The notes beneath the pieces were generated by a model. That model was given only the letters and a program-made list of their open reading frames with translations, did no database searches and was not told where the DNA came from. Source: Odiellus spinosus (taxonomy: Eukaryota; Arthropoda; Arachnida; Opiliones; Phalangiidae). Taken from it: 64,000 nt of DNA. Numbering within the stretch: position 1 is the stretch's first letter; each line of letters opens with the position of its first letter. Position numbers and translations under genes: made by a program. Below, in pieces: positions 43,625-54,979 of the stretch. The DNA is taken from NCBI GenBank assembly GCA_963920705.1, contig OY987233.1, positions 7,120,001 through 7,184,000 on the forward strand. The letters are read 5' to 3'.

Positions 43625-46610
43625 CTATGCTATTGAGAGATAAGTATTTTTCGTCCCATGGGCAGTGAGACCGTGCGTTACGGTTGCAATGATCCCAAAT
43701 GACTAAAAATTAAAGATTTCAACTAAGTATTTTGAGTATCGTATAAGCAAAAGAAGATAATATGAGAAGTTAGACCACGTAAGCCAATGGTTTCCAACAG
43801 CTGGTCTTCGTCAATTATAGACTTTTGGCGGCGCCTTAAATTGAAGGTCGCCATCTTAAACGAAAAGTTTGGTAACCCTGCACTAGGGAAGTGTTACTAT
43901 TCATACTGTTAGGGTTAAAACTACTATAGATAGAGTTTTGGCAACTATATAGTTTGTGTTGTGGGAACTAGAGGCTTCTGGGGGAATGAGGGAGTCGTAC
44001 GACAAAGCAGTATGAAATATATCCAGCGAGGAAGAGTCCAAATCACTTGAGTCGGGCAGGGGTGATGACTTTTTCGTCTAGTTGTAAGTGATGGGCTAGT
44101 ACATTTACTCGGAAATTTGCTGATAGTATTAAGCTACGGGGCGTTGTTTACTTTTATGGAATAAGGTGATAGACTTTTGATTCCACCCATCTACTTGTTC
44201 ATTTTGATTGAAATTTGTTCTCGCGTTGTCTGTCAATCTTATTTCTTAAATTCAATCACGTTGCAGGAAGTTTATTATCGAGTTGATAACACCTCAATAT
44301 ATTGAAGAATTATTTTTCTTCGAGCTTACCTGTGAAACCAAATCCCTGCAGTTGATAAGTCAACAATTCAGGGAATTTGGTGACACAACAACTAAAATCA
44401 CTTCTCATATTATCTAGTTTTGGTTCCTAAGGATTAATCATTTATCGTACCCCGGCAGCTATGCCAGCATTTCTGTGCGTGTAACTACCAAATGTAGCGC
44501 CAAGAATAGCCAAAAAAGCGATACTAGAACACCCGAAGAAGACTGATAACACGACTTGATTCACGAAAAACTGTAAAAATAATAAAGCTCATTGAAAACT
44601 TTTCGTTTATTTTTCTAGAGCCACGTTCATACTAGGACTTGGTAACGATTCAAAACATTTCGCAGCAGTCTTGTGGACGGGAAATCGTTTTTATCGAATC
44701 AGTTTGAATCCATTTCTCGAAATTGCTTCGGAACCAGTTTCAAATCGATTCGGCATCAACCAACATATGAAACTATAATAAATCGGATTATGAAGATGAT
44801 GCCGTGAACAGATGGCGCTTAAAACCTTTCCGGGATATTTAAATATCGGTTTATTTTATGGATTGAAATCGACTACCGTTTTGAAACGGTTTAAATCGAT
44901 TCCAAGGCCTAGAACACAGCTTAATCGTAGTTTCATCCGTAGGTAGTGGAAGCCTAATCGGTTTGAAACTGGATCCCGAGAAATCGATTAAATAAAAAAC
45001 GAGCTACGTTCACACTAGCATATCCAAATCGATTTGAAACGGTAAAATCAAATTGATATTTAAAATCGTCGGAATAGTTTTAAGCGCCACCTGTTGATGT
45101 ATAATCATTTTCATAAACCGATTTGTAATAGTTTCATCTATAGGTTGTTAACGCCGAATCGATTTGAAACTGGTTCCCGAAGCAGTTTCGAGAAATTGAT
45201 TGATGAAAAACGGTTTCCCTTTCACATGACTACGGCGAAACGTTTTGAAAAGACGGCAAGGCCTATCGTATGAACGTATCTTAAAATTGAAGCGCAAATA
45301 AATGCTTTTTGGTGTCTTATGATGCCCAAACTCACGTAGTTTGTTTTGACGATAGTGGTTTCGTCGTCTTTCAAATAAGTACTGCTGAAGATGATTAAGG
45401 AGTGAAGAAATAGGGAAACGCTTGCGGTGATGAGAAGAATAACTCCGCCACTGTACAGCCTTACGTACCAATTTCCTTTATAACTATAATTTGTTTGGGC
45501 GGCGAAACCCAACGTTATGATAATAATGCAGCACACGACCTACGTCGATAAGTAATTTAAGAAACTTAAAAGGGATCTAACAGTTAAAGAGAGAATGCAA
45601 TCTAACAACAAGTGATTTTTTATTGATTCCTTATTGTTTAAATAGGCCTAATCCACCAATAAAAAGTAAACAAAACAAATATTAAACTAGAAATGAATTT
45701 AAAACTTACCAGGAAAATAGGCTTAGCGGGATTCATGGAGATCCTGATTCCCTCGCGTATAAGTTCTAGCGACCAATCGAATGCAGTTGTAAGTCTCTTG
45801 AAGATCTCACGTGAACCGCAGGCCTTTGCTCATTGGTCGGTAGACCTTACAAGGCGACAATTCAGGATCTCCATGAATCCCGCTAAGCCTATTTTCCGGG
45901 TAAGTTTTAAATTTATTTCTAGTTTTTGTTTTGAAAATATTTTATTGGTGGATTAGGCCTATTTAAACGATAAAGAGTCGATATAAAAAAAATCACTTGT
46001 TATTAGGTTGCATTATCCCTTTAAAGGTTGTATCAGTTCCTAGATTTGACGTTTTTCTTAATCTTCGTTATAACAATATTACTTTTAATAGCGACATCTG
46101 TTCGAAACTCTATTTATTTCATTTAAAAAAACATTTAATTCACGTAATTTAATTTTATTTAACTCGCAAGGAGTGGTTAAGCATCGTAAAAAAATAAAAC
46201 TCTTATGCTAAGCCTAAATCGGGCCTAAAAATAAATTAAATTCAAACTCGCGCTTTCTTTCAATTTAAAGTCGCGTGTTTATAATATAAATAATACTATA
46301 TACGAGCACGAGATATTATGCGAGAACACCTATTGGTCGGCTGCCCATGCTTTTTCATAGCAGACGACTAAACGTTTTCTACCATATCTAGGAGACGCGT
46401 AAAAATAAAAGTTGATATTTTTCTTAGATTATGAAAAATCAAGAACCTGATACATCATTCGCGTTTGGTAATGAACCCAAACAATTGATATGTAATTAAT
46501 AATTGAAATAATCAATATATTTTTACAAAAACCTTGCCATTTTCAAATTGAAACAGACTTACAATATTCAAAATGCACAGCAACCCGGTTCTGTGGGAAG
46601 TTATGGCCAT
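43625..46610 (-). CDS. MARVEL-like four-TM membrane protein, paralogue 3
   Basis: Reverse-strand exons: 46610-46563 (MAITSHRTGLLCILNI), 45539-45336 (VVCCIIIITLGFAAQT...), 44570-44451 (FFVNQVVLSVFFGC...NAGIAAG) and 43702-43625 (SFGIIATVTHGLTAHGTKN..., stop). All junctions are phase zero; 149 aa. Exon sizes 48/204/120/78 match paralogue 2 (48/204/117/66). The extracellular loop after TM1 keeps a YKGNW motif (YRGNW in paralogue 2, IKGTW in paralogue 1). Introns carry MITE-C, MITE-B and MITE-A copies. Membrane-organising role inferred from topology only. Confidence 0.75.
44025..44181. mobile_element. MITE-C right-half fragment
   Basis: From AGCGAGGAAGAGTCCAAATC to GGTGATAGACTTTTGA. Confidence 0.75.
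44619..44935. mobile_element. MITE-B copy plus extra end
   Basis: Starts CACGTTCATACTAGGACTTG. An additional ACGGTTTAAATCGATTCCAA end of the family follows near 44882, suggesting two merged copies. Confidence 0.7.
45001..45290. mobile_element. MITE-B copy, inverse, just after paralogue 3 exon 2
   Basis: From GAGCTACGTTCACACTAGCA to CCTATCGTATGAACGTATCT. A reverse frame running from exon 2 into it (45222-45335) is intron sequence. Confidence 0.8.
45586..46023. mobile_element. MITE-A copy in intron 1 of paralogue 3
   Basis: Complete, TTAAAGAGAGAATGCAATCT to TTGCATTATCCCTTTAA. Confidence 0.9.
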
Positions 46611-46831
46611 TTTTAAGGTATTTACACAAGGTTTTCGAAACACCGAGTGAGAAGAAAAATTTTGGGGATTCGGAACGATTTTATAATGTGCCCTAGGCTA
46701 TCTTCCAAAATTTAGTTTTTTTTTATCGAAAATTGTGAAAGAAATGTATTACAAGTTTGGGATTATCTCACTAAACCAGTATTTTCATAGGAATATTTCG
46801 TTATCAAGGCCGGCAAGTCAAAGCCGGCTTA
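46611..46831. other. Upstream flank of paralogue 3
   Basis: Expected promoter area for the reverse-strand gene. No TATA box or other motif stands out. Confidence 0.3.
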
Positions 46832-47371
46832 AAGAGAGGCTGCCACGGATTTTTCATGAACTCCAAATTGAAATTGAGTAGCATATTCGGAAAGATCGTT
46901 TAAAAACGATTCAAAATATATGTCATAGAACAAAATTACCGCGACAGTAAAAATACATATTTTATAATTGCCATTTTCGAATTTTTTTAAATAAAATTTC
47001 CCCGCAATACTACGTCATCACCATGGTCGCGTGATTTCGCTATTGTATAGAGATTCCTACAGTTGATTCTCGGGCGTTCTGGCAACAGTGATAAGGTCGC
47101 TTTCGCGCGGTCTTTTTCATAAAAGTACTTAATCCAGATCAAGTCAACTATCTTTCGTATGAAAATTATCGTTATTTCGTTCTAGAAATAAACTACGTCA
47201 TGTATCGGAATGGAAAATGACCTATATATTTTTAACATTTTAATTTTTAAGTTTCTTTCGAACCCCTCAACCCAGAGTTACACAATTTTGAATATGGCGT
47301 TTTAATAGTATGATAAAAATTAAAAATATAATCCATCGGCAATCAAAAAAATTGTGATAGCCTCACTTTAA
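46832..47371. mobile_element. MITE-D full-length reference copy
   Basis: TTAAAGAGAGGCTGCCACGG at the left, GTGATAGCCTCACTTTAAA at the right, 540 bp. This copy defines the family ends. Confidence 0.9.
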
Positions 47372-47567
47372 ACAATCCTGATATAATTATTAATGGAAAG
47401 AGTGTCACAGTGAAATGCACCCTGGGAAAGATGACGTCGACCGGCGCACGCATCGTATAAAAAATGTACCTTATTCAAATACGTGAAATTCATCACTAAC
47501 CGTAAACAGAAAATATGGTAGTTCCATTCCAAATTAAATGAGCGCCAAATTTGCTTAACTATCACGG

Positions 47568-48012
47568 CTCTAATGCCAAAAATGAAACAGCTTTTGAATT
47601 TATTTTCGGAATCCTCATACTAAAAAACGTAATCGAGATTTTTTTCACAATTTTTAGACACGATTTTGGTGTTTAAATTAATTTCTAAAGTTTGGTAAAA
47701 TTTACAATAAAAGTAAATATAAAATCGGGCCAATCATATTATTTCAGCCTTCAACAGTGCTTGTAATGTCATAACATTAAAAGAATAGGCTGGCGTTTGA
47801 CGGCTAAGGTCTTAGATCATTGGAGTCAAACACCGGCGTTTTCTTTTTATGTTCGGACATTACAAACGCTATTGAAGGCTGCAACAATATGATTGGCCCG
47901 ATTTATATTTACTTTTATTCAAATTTTACCAAACTTTAAAAATTAATTTAAACACCGAAAACACGTCTAAAATGATTTGAAAATTCTCAAATACTTTTTA
48001 TGACATGGTGAT
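47568..48012. mobile_element. MITE-H copies around a nested palindrome
   Basis: Left part CTAATGCCAAAAATGAAACA to AAATCGGGCCAATCATATT. Then come 47745-47893, a palindromic insert with TTCAGCCTTCAACAGTGCTT and its inverse, and then an inverted MITE-H half to 48012. Confidence 0.65.
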
Positions 48013-48457
48013 TCCGAAAATAATTTCACAAGCGTCCTCTAACGACCAAAACAGTACATTCAAAAGTATATAGTAAAGTTCTAAGCCTTGCACGTCGCAT
48101 TAAGTTTTGTTAGTACCTACTTTTGCATGCAATATTTTCCAAGTTTTCTTATCTTAATCTTTTAATTTAATCTATCCATTGTTAATAGTACTAGATATTA
48201 ATTAAAAAATGGTCAAAATTGCAAAACAAAGCTTTCAAACTTTCTCTTAGTAACTAGAGTACATCGAAAGAAAGATTCAAAACCACGTGAGGTTGATAGC
48301 GCAGTTAGTTTCTATCTCATACTAACGTCCTTGGAGATATTTAAAAATCCGACTTTGATTCTCTTAGCTGGAGTGTAAAATTTGGCTCGCGTCTACGGTT
48401 CTATTCTATAGCTAAGTTAAAGTTTTAAGAAAAGTTATATTTTGATTTTTTTAAAAC
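48013..48457. promoter_or_regulatory. Upstream flank of PIPOX gene
   Basis: No repeat recognised. Probably includes promoter and 5' UTR; the last 30 bases before the ATG are T-rich (TATTTTGATTTTTTTAAAAC). No distinct core motif. Confidence 0.35.
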
Positions 48458-51400
48458 ATGGATAATTACTACAACGTCGTGGTAATTGGTGCCGGTATTC
48501 AAGGCTCTTGCACGGCCCTTTATTTGGCATCACAGGGAAAGAAAACATTGCTATTGGATCAAGTAAGATTTGATACTGCCCCAACAAAAAACTTATTTTT
48601 CAAAAACTAATTTGAATGAATGAAATAATAAATTTACGTTTATGATTCCATCAAAATAACTGTAGTAGGAATTAATTGAGAAACCTAACAATTAACAAGT
48701 GGTTTTTATCGATTCCTCGATTTCTCGAAACTGCTTCGGGAACCAGATTCATAGCGATTCGGTTTCAACAACCGATAGATGAAGCAACAATAAATCGATT
48801 TATAAAGATCATGGGTGAACGCGTGACGCTTAAAACGATTCTTGGCGATTTGAATATCGGTTGGATTTTACCGTTTCAAATCGATTAAGAAATTCTAGTG
48901 TGACCGTAGCTATTAAGCTGCGTTAACACTAGGCCTTGGAATCGATTTAAACGGGAAACCGTCTTTTCTCGAATCGATTTGATTAGATTTCTCGAAACTG
49001 CTTCGGGAACCAGTTCCATACCGAATCAGTTTCAACAACCGATAGATGAAGCTACAATAAATCGATTTATAAAGATGATGCGTGATTGCGTGACGCTTAA
49101 AACGATTCCTGGCGATTTAAATATCGATTTGATTTTACCGTTTGAAATCGATTAAGAAATGTTAGTGTGACAGTAGATATATATAAGTTTTTGTTGTTAG
49201 TATAAATTAATTTCGGTTTAAATTAATGGAAATTGAATCTTAATACTAAAATGATTAATTTTATCCAAATTGAGACTTGGAAAATTAAGTATAATTAAAC
49301 AGATTAATTTTTGCAGTTTTCATTGCCACACGCTAGAGGGAGTTCGGGAGGCGAGTCAAGGTTAATTCGAACTGCTTATGCCCAGGATTTTTTCACCATA
49401 ATGATGAAAGAAGCCTTCGACATGTGGAAAACGATAGAAGAAGAATCCAAAGAAAATATCTTAATGTACTAATAATAGCCGCGATCACGTGTGAAGTGAA
49501 TATCTACGCTTTGCTTTCAAACCCTTCTTCGATTGGTAATCCAGATTTTTAGGCTACAACTCGCCACGTATCGGGAATATCGCAAAATTTGGTGGCACGG
49601 GTTTCGCTTCATACATGATCAGCTTCTGGCAATACCCAACTATATCCCATAGAAAATAGTTAAGAGTAATTTTAAAGACACACTTTGAATTACCCGCAGA
49701 CGGAGTGGAGTCGTGATTTTTTCTAGAGGTCCTCACGACAATGTGAACATGGCGGAAAGAAATATGGCCCGCCTATGTCCGAACAAGCTCGAGACACTAA
49801 CCACTGAGGAAGCCAAGGAAAGGTTCCCATTACACAATTTTACGAACGAACATCGCGCCTTTTTCGATAATAGTGGCGGTACAATCAGGGCCAAAATAGC
49901 TTTACGGGCTGTTCAAGTAGGTGAAACAATTTTACTAGAACCGATCAGTTCGACTGTCCATGGTTTTGACAGTAACCAGTAACCGAGGCAAAACCGGCTC
50001 GTGGTCTGGGAAAATTTCCCACTTACGTCAGAAACGTCAGTTCAAGAGAGCCAATAAGATATAAAGTTTTGATAGAAGTTGAGGGGTGGAGCTCGGAATA
50101 AAGCGAAGGCAATAACCTATTGGCTGGATTTCGCGCCTTTTTAGCAGACGATATTGTTTTCATAAGTCGTCCAAATTGTCGTGGTTCCGATCTTTAGCCC
50201 AGGAGCCCAAACTTTAGCCTCAGGGGCCCAAACTTTAGCCTCAGGGGCCCAAACTTTAGCCTCAGGGGGCCCAAACTTTAGCCTCAGGGGGCCCAAACTT
50301 TAGCCTCAGGGGGCCCAAACTTTAGCCTCAGGGGGCCCAAACTTTAGCCTCAGGGGGCCCAAACTTTAGCCTCAGGGGGCCCAAACTTTAGCCTCAGGGG
50401 GCCCAAACTTTAGCCTCAGGGGGCCCAAACTTTAGCCTCAGGGGGCCCAAACTTTAGCCTCAGGGGGCCCAAACTTTAGCCTCAGGGGGCCCAAACTTTA
50501 GCCTCAGGGGGCCCAAACTTTAGCCTCAGGGGGCCCAAACTTTAGCCTCAGGGGGCCCAAACTTTAGCCTCAGGGGGCCCAAACTTTAGCCTCAGGGGCC
50601 CAAACTTTAGCCTCAGGGGCCCAAACTTTAGCCTCAGGGGCCCAAACTTTAGCCTCAGGGGCCCAAACTTTAGCCTCAGGGGCCCAAACTTACACAGATT
50701 CACTCTAATCGTAGTCTTTCTTATTAGCGATCATTTTACATATAAATATATTATCTTTCAGAAACTGTTTCTGGAGAAAGGTGGAAAAATTATTTCTCCA
50801 TTCACAATTAAAAACCTCCACATCCAGGAAAAAGAAATTACTATCAACGGTTCAGGGTTGACTGAAGAATCAATATTAAAAGCGGATTCAATCGTTTTAT
50901 GTTGCGGACCGTGGACCAACAAAGTATTAGAACGATTGGATTTAAATTTGAAACTGCCACTACAAGTGAGTAAGGTTTTCTTCCTTAAGCCTAATTGTAA
51001 ACCGAAACATTTAATAATATTAATTACATTTTTAGCCACAACGCGTAAACACGTTTTACTTCAAGGATAAAACTGAAAATTTGCACACTCTTTCCAACAA
51101 ATTTACACCTTTTCTCGAATTCCAAGAACACATATATGGATTTCCATCATTGGAATACCCTGGTTGTGTTAAGGTTAGATTTACAATTTACAACTCTCAT
51201 TAAGTATTGATTAAAAGGAGAGTGCAACTTAACAACAAGTGCTTTTTTATCGATTTCTTATCGTTTAAATCCACCAGTAAAAAAATTACAAACCAATATT
51301 AAACTAGAAATAAATTTAAAACTTACACGGAAAATAGGCTTAGCTGGATTCACGGATATCCTGAATATCTTCGCATTCAAGGGTCAGCGACCAATCAAAT

Positions 51401-53406
51401 TTTATTGGAAATCTCATGGAGATCTCGCCTTAAAGAAGGGACTTTGCACATTGGTCCCATATTAATCAATGCAAAGAAATGCAGGATCTCCTTAAATCCC
51501 ACTAAGCCTATTTTCCGGGTAAGTTTTAAATTTATTTCTAGTTTAATATTTGTCTTTAATTATATCTATTTAAAAGCGATAAGGAATCAATTGAGAAATC
51601 ACTTATGTTGCATTCTTTGATACGCCACAGATTTTCTATGAAGTTAATAAGTTACATTTTCTCCGAAATAAAGATTTGCGTTCATTTGGGAACTCCGTGC
51701 GACCCGGACGAAAGGGATAAAGTTGCTCACTGCCAAAAGGGCAGAGAATTAGTAAAAAAATTTATCGAGAGACAGTTTCCAACAATAGAGTCCACTCCTG
51801 CCATTGAAGAACCTTGCATGTATACTGTGAGTTAAATTATCAGAATGATCTCGTTGTCACGCCCAAAGCCTATTCACTTTATACCATAAAAGTAAACAAC
51901 GCCCCGTAGCTTAATACTATCAGCAAAGGTGCAGTTTTACGTCATTGCCCGTCACTTAAAAATAGACAAAAAAAGTCATCATCCCTGTCTGGCTCGAGTG
52001 GTTTGGACTCTTCCTCGATATTTTGAGCCGGGAGAGAGGGACGTAATTTAGGCGGGCCGCGCTTGGCTTGATTGTCTTCGCTCCCAACTCCGAAATTTCT
52101 CCAAAGAGTGGCGCTTCCTCCGTTCACTATTTACATGGCGACTGCGGCCGCTAGAGTGCCTCGACTCAGAATCTGCCGGACCTTTGCTGATATTATTAAG
52201 TTACGGGTCGTTGTTTACTTTAACGGAATAAAGTGATCAGTAAAGGGCCAAGGTAGAAGAAACGGCAGATTCTGATTCGAGACAATCCATCAGCCGCAGT
52301 CGCCGTGTAAATAGTGAACGGAGGAAGCGCCACTCTGCGGAGAAATTACGGAGTTGGGAGGGAAAGCAATATAGGCAAGCGCGGTCCGCCTAATTCCTTC
52401 CCTCTCTCCCGACTCAAATCATCCAGGAAGAGTCCAAACCACTCGAGCCAGACAAGTGTGATGACATTTTTGGCTATTTTTAAGTGATGGGTTCTAACTG
52501 GACTTTGCTGATAATATTAAACAACGTGGCGTTGTTTACTTTTATGGAATAAAGTGATAGACGTTTGATTTTATATATACACCCAAACAGGTTAGCCCAG
52601 ATGAATGTTTCTTTTTGGACCATCATCCAATTCACAAAAACGTTATTATTGGTGCTGGCTTCTCGGGTATGTTCAAATATTTTAATTTAGGATAGATTGT
52701 TTGTTAATATAAAACCACAAATTATGCCTATATAAACAGACGCGTATCAGATTGATACAAATTATCCCGAGATTCAATTTTAAGCTTGATTAAATGACGT
52801 GTTTATTCAAACGGATAACGCGAAGATAAAAATACGACGTTTCTCGAAATCCGTGTAGAATGAAATATAATAATTGGATTTTAATCTAAATTGAAAGGAA
52901 CAGCGACTAAATTACTACATTCTAGCTTCGAGATCTCAATTTGGGTTAAAATCAGGGAAGAAACTCGAGTTTGAAATGTTTCTTATCGGCGAATGAATAA
53001 CTCGTATAACGTATCAATTTCCTATAACAATGAGTAAGAATAAAAAGTTTGCTTTACATTCGGATACGTAATTAACTCGAATAAGAAATGGATGTGTTTT
53101 CGCGAACGGATAATATCAGATTAAAATTCACGATGGTCTTATTCAATTAACAAAAGTTATACGAATTCAGAGTTCTACACCTTTAAGAGAAAAATATATG
53201 ACCGATAAACCAAACTCATCTTATCAGACAAACCATATACAAAATATATGTAAATTGATTAAATAACAGAAGCAGTTAAAATATATTTTACAGGAACTGG
53301 ATTCAAGATTTCGCCACTAGTAGGAAAAATTTTGGGAAACCTGGCTATTGGTATACCAAACGAATACGATATGAATCCATTCAAAATTTCACGATTTTCG
53401 ACTTAA
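48458..53406 (+). CDS. Peroxisomal sarcosine oxidase / L-pipecolate oxidase, 8 exons
   Basis: Exons: 48458-48562, 49317-49465, 49700-49916, 50762-50965, 51036-51173, 51674-51826, 52591-52666 and 53294-53406. Phases all agree; 384 aa against about 390 in vertebrates. It oxidises N-methyl or cyclic imino acids (sarcosine, L-pipecolate) with FAD and O2, giving H2O2. Visible features: FAD dinucleotide motif GAGIQG (11-16), LPHARGSSGGESRLIR substrate/FAD loop, FDNSGGTI, CCGPWTNKVL, EHIYGFPSLEYPG, the covalent-FAD cysteine in PCMYT (Cys319), and NVIIGAGFSGTGFK near the C-terminus. Exon 2 ends at a weak donor, AAT|GTACTA. The chain ends ISRFST with no SKL-type peroxisomal signal, unlike vertebrate PIPOX (ends AHL). 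Introns contain MITE-B, A, C and E copies and a 21/22-bp array. Confidence 0.92.
48671..48912. mobile_element. MITE-A left end fused to MITE-B fragment
   Basis: 48671-48716 is a MITE-A terminus (AACCTAACAATTAACAAGTG...ATCGATTCC). It switches directly to the MITE-B interior, CTCGAAACTGCTTCGGGAAC, and runs to the MITE-B end at 48912. The join is at a shared TCGATT(T/C)C motif. Confidence 0.75.
48915..49180. mobile_element. MITE-B copy in PIPOX intron 1
   Basis: From GCTGCGTTAACACTAGGCCT to GAAATGTTAGTGTGACAGTA. Head-to-tail with the preceding MITE-B fragment. Confidence 0.85.
50197..50692. repeat. 21/22-bp array (GGGGGCCCAAACTTTAGCCT) in PIPOX intron 3
   Basis: About 23 copies. The central 16 or so have GGGGGCCC (22 bp), while both edges have GGGGCCC (21 bp). 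Homogeneous centre and variant edges are typical of expansion by unequal exchange. GC-rich against an AT-rich background. Confidence 0.95.
51215..51610. mobile_element. MITE-A copy in PIPOX intron 5
   Basis: From TTAAAAGGAGAGTGCAACTT to TTATGTTGCATTCTTTG. It ends about 60 bp before the exon 6 acceptor. Confidence 0.85.
51866..52569. mobile_element. Two MITE-C copies fused, PIPOX intron 6
   Basis: First copy 51866-52236 in inverse orientation. A second copy in opposite orientation begins within its right end at 52230 (CAGTAAAGGGCCAAGG) and ends AAAGTGATAGACGTTTGA. The second copy lacks its first 60 bp. Confidence 0.8.
52690..53178. mobile_element. MITE-E copy in PIPOX intron 7
   Basis: Left terminus lost, right end ACGAATTCAGAGTTCTAC. 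Inverse of the 18683 copy, sharing CATTCTAGCTTCGAGATCTC. Confidence 0.8.
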
Positions 53407-53627
53407 TGATTTGTTTTCCAATTTAAATTTAAGTTTGATTCTTTCCAATATATTATTGAAATAGAAAAATTCTTGATTGAAATGAAAGTTAGTTTAAAGG
53501 TAAACTTGGAGCTAAAAATGGAACAGCTTATGTACGCACGCAAAATATAATAAATAAATTAATATTTACACTATTTTAAGGTGACATTTTACACAAATTT
53601 TATTGACCGTGCTGATTAATATTATTG

Positions 53628-54005
53628 AATTAATTCCATAAAAGTAAACACCGCCCCGTAGCTTTATAATATCAGCAAAGGTCCGGGTAAATGTACCGGC
53701 AGATTCTGATTCAAGACACTCTAGCGACCGCAGACGGTGTAAATAGTGAACGGAGAAAGCGCCACTCTGCGGAGAAATTACGGAGTGGGGGGGGGGAAGA
53801 CAATATAACCAAGCGCGGCCCGCCTAAATTCCGTCCCACTCTCCCAACTCAAAATATCGAGGAAGAGTTGAAATCACTCGAGCCAGACAAGGGTGATGAC
53901 TTTTTTGTCTATTTTTAAGTAATGGGCTCTGACGTAAAGCTGGTCCTTTTTTGATTGTATTAAGATAAGGGGCGTTGTTTACTTTTATGGAATAAAGTGA
54001 TAGAT
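53628..54005. mobile_element. MITE-C copy downstream of PIPOX
   Basis: From TTCCATAAAAGTAAACACCG to GGAATAAAGTGATAGAT. An 8-G run near 53786. Confidence 0.85.
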
Positions 54006-54170
54006 AGGTTTTATCATACCATTAAAACGTCGTATTCAGAATTTTATACCTCTGGGTTGAAGCGTTCGAAAGAAACTTCAAAATGAAAATGTCAAAAAAT
54101 ATAAAGGTATTTTGTTTTCCGATATATGACGTAGTTTATTTCTAGAACCTAACAATAATTTTCATACTCA
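54006..54170. mobile_element. MITE-D fragment
   Basis: Starts TTTTATCATACCATTAAAAC and includes TGACGTAGTTTATTTCTAG. Directly abuts the MITE-C. Confidence 0.7.
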
Positions 54171-54366
54171 AAAAAGTGACTTTCCTCTCATTCCTGGCTT
54201 TATTATGTATATGTTCTTGTAATTCTTAAACCTTCCTAGAAATCACAATCGTAAATGATAAAATTTTGCCCTCTGATATCGTATTTCAAACCAATATTAA
54301 TTAAGAAATAGTCTCACAATTTAAAGATTCTGAATTTTACAAAACAGACGCCTTCAAAAATTTTCC

Positions 54367-54680
54367 TTAAAGGGAGAATGCAACCTAATAAGTGATTTCT
54401 ATCGATTCCTTATCGTTTTAGGCCTAATCTAACAGTAAAACATTTTACAAACAAATATTAAACGGGAAATAAATTTAAAACTTAACCGGAAAATAGGCTT
54501 AGCTGGATTTATGGAGATTCCTTCATGTAAGGTCTAGCGACCAAAGAGCAAAGGCCCGCCGTTCACCCGAGATTTCCACGAGACTAACAATCGCGTTCGA
54601 TTGGTCGAGAGACCTTAAACGCGAGGAAATCAGGATATGTCAATGATTTATTCTAGTTTAATGAGACCTGCCCTTTAAAA
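54367..54680. mobile_element. MITE-A copy, right arm shortened
   Basis: From TTAAAGGGAGAATGCAACCT to TTTAATGAGACCTGCCCTTTAA. The right arm between the hinge and the end is mostly deleted. Confidence 0.8.
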
Positions 54681-54979
54681 AAGAGTAGTGGTCTGAAATG
54701 CATCTTCGATTATCTGTTGAAAGTTTTTGCGAACGTCTTAACAAACAGAATACATTTGTTGTGTTATATTTAATATTTCGGTTCCGTTTTTCTTTTTCAT
54801 GGTCGAAGCCTTTTTTGTTCGCGAATCAGTTTTTTGTTCTTCAAAAAATTTGCTGATTAATATCAGCAATTTTAAAAACTAAGTTTCTCATTAGCGGTTA
54901 ATCACGTTCTTAGTCAAGAAGCGTATTTTGTCAAATCATATCGGACTTGTTCTAGTGCAATATTTTTAAGATTTAAGAA

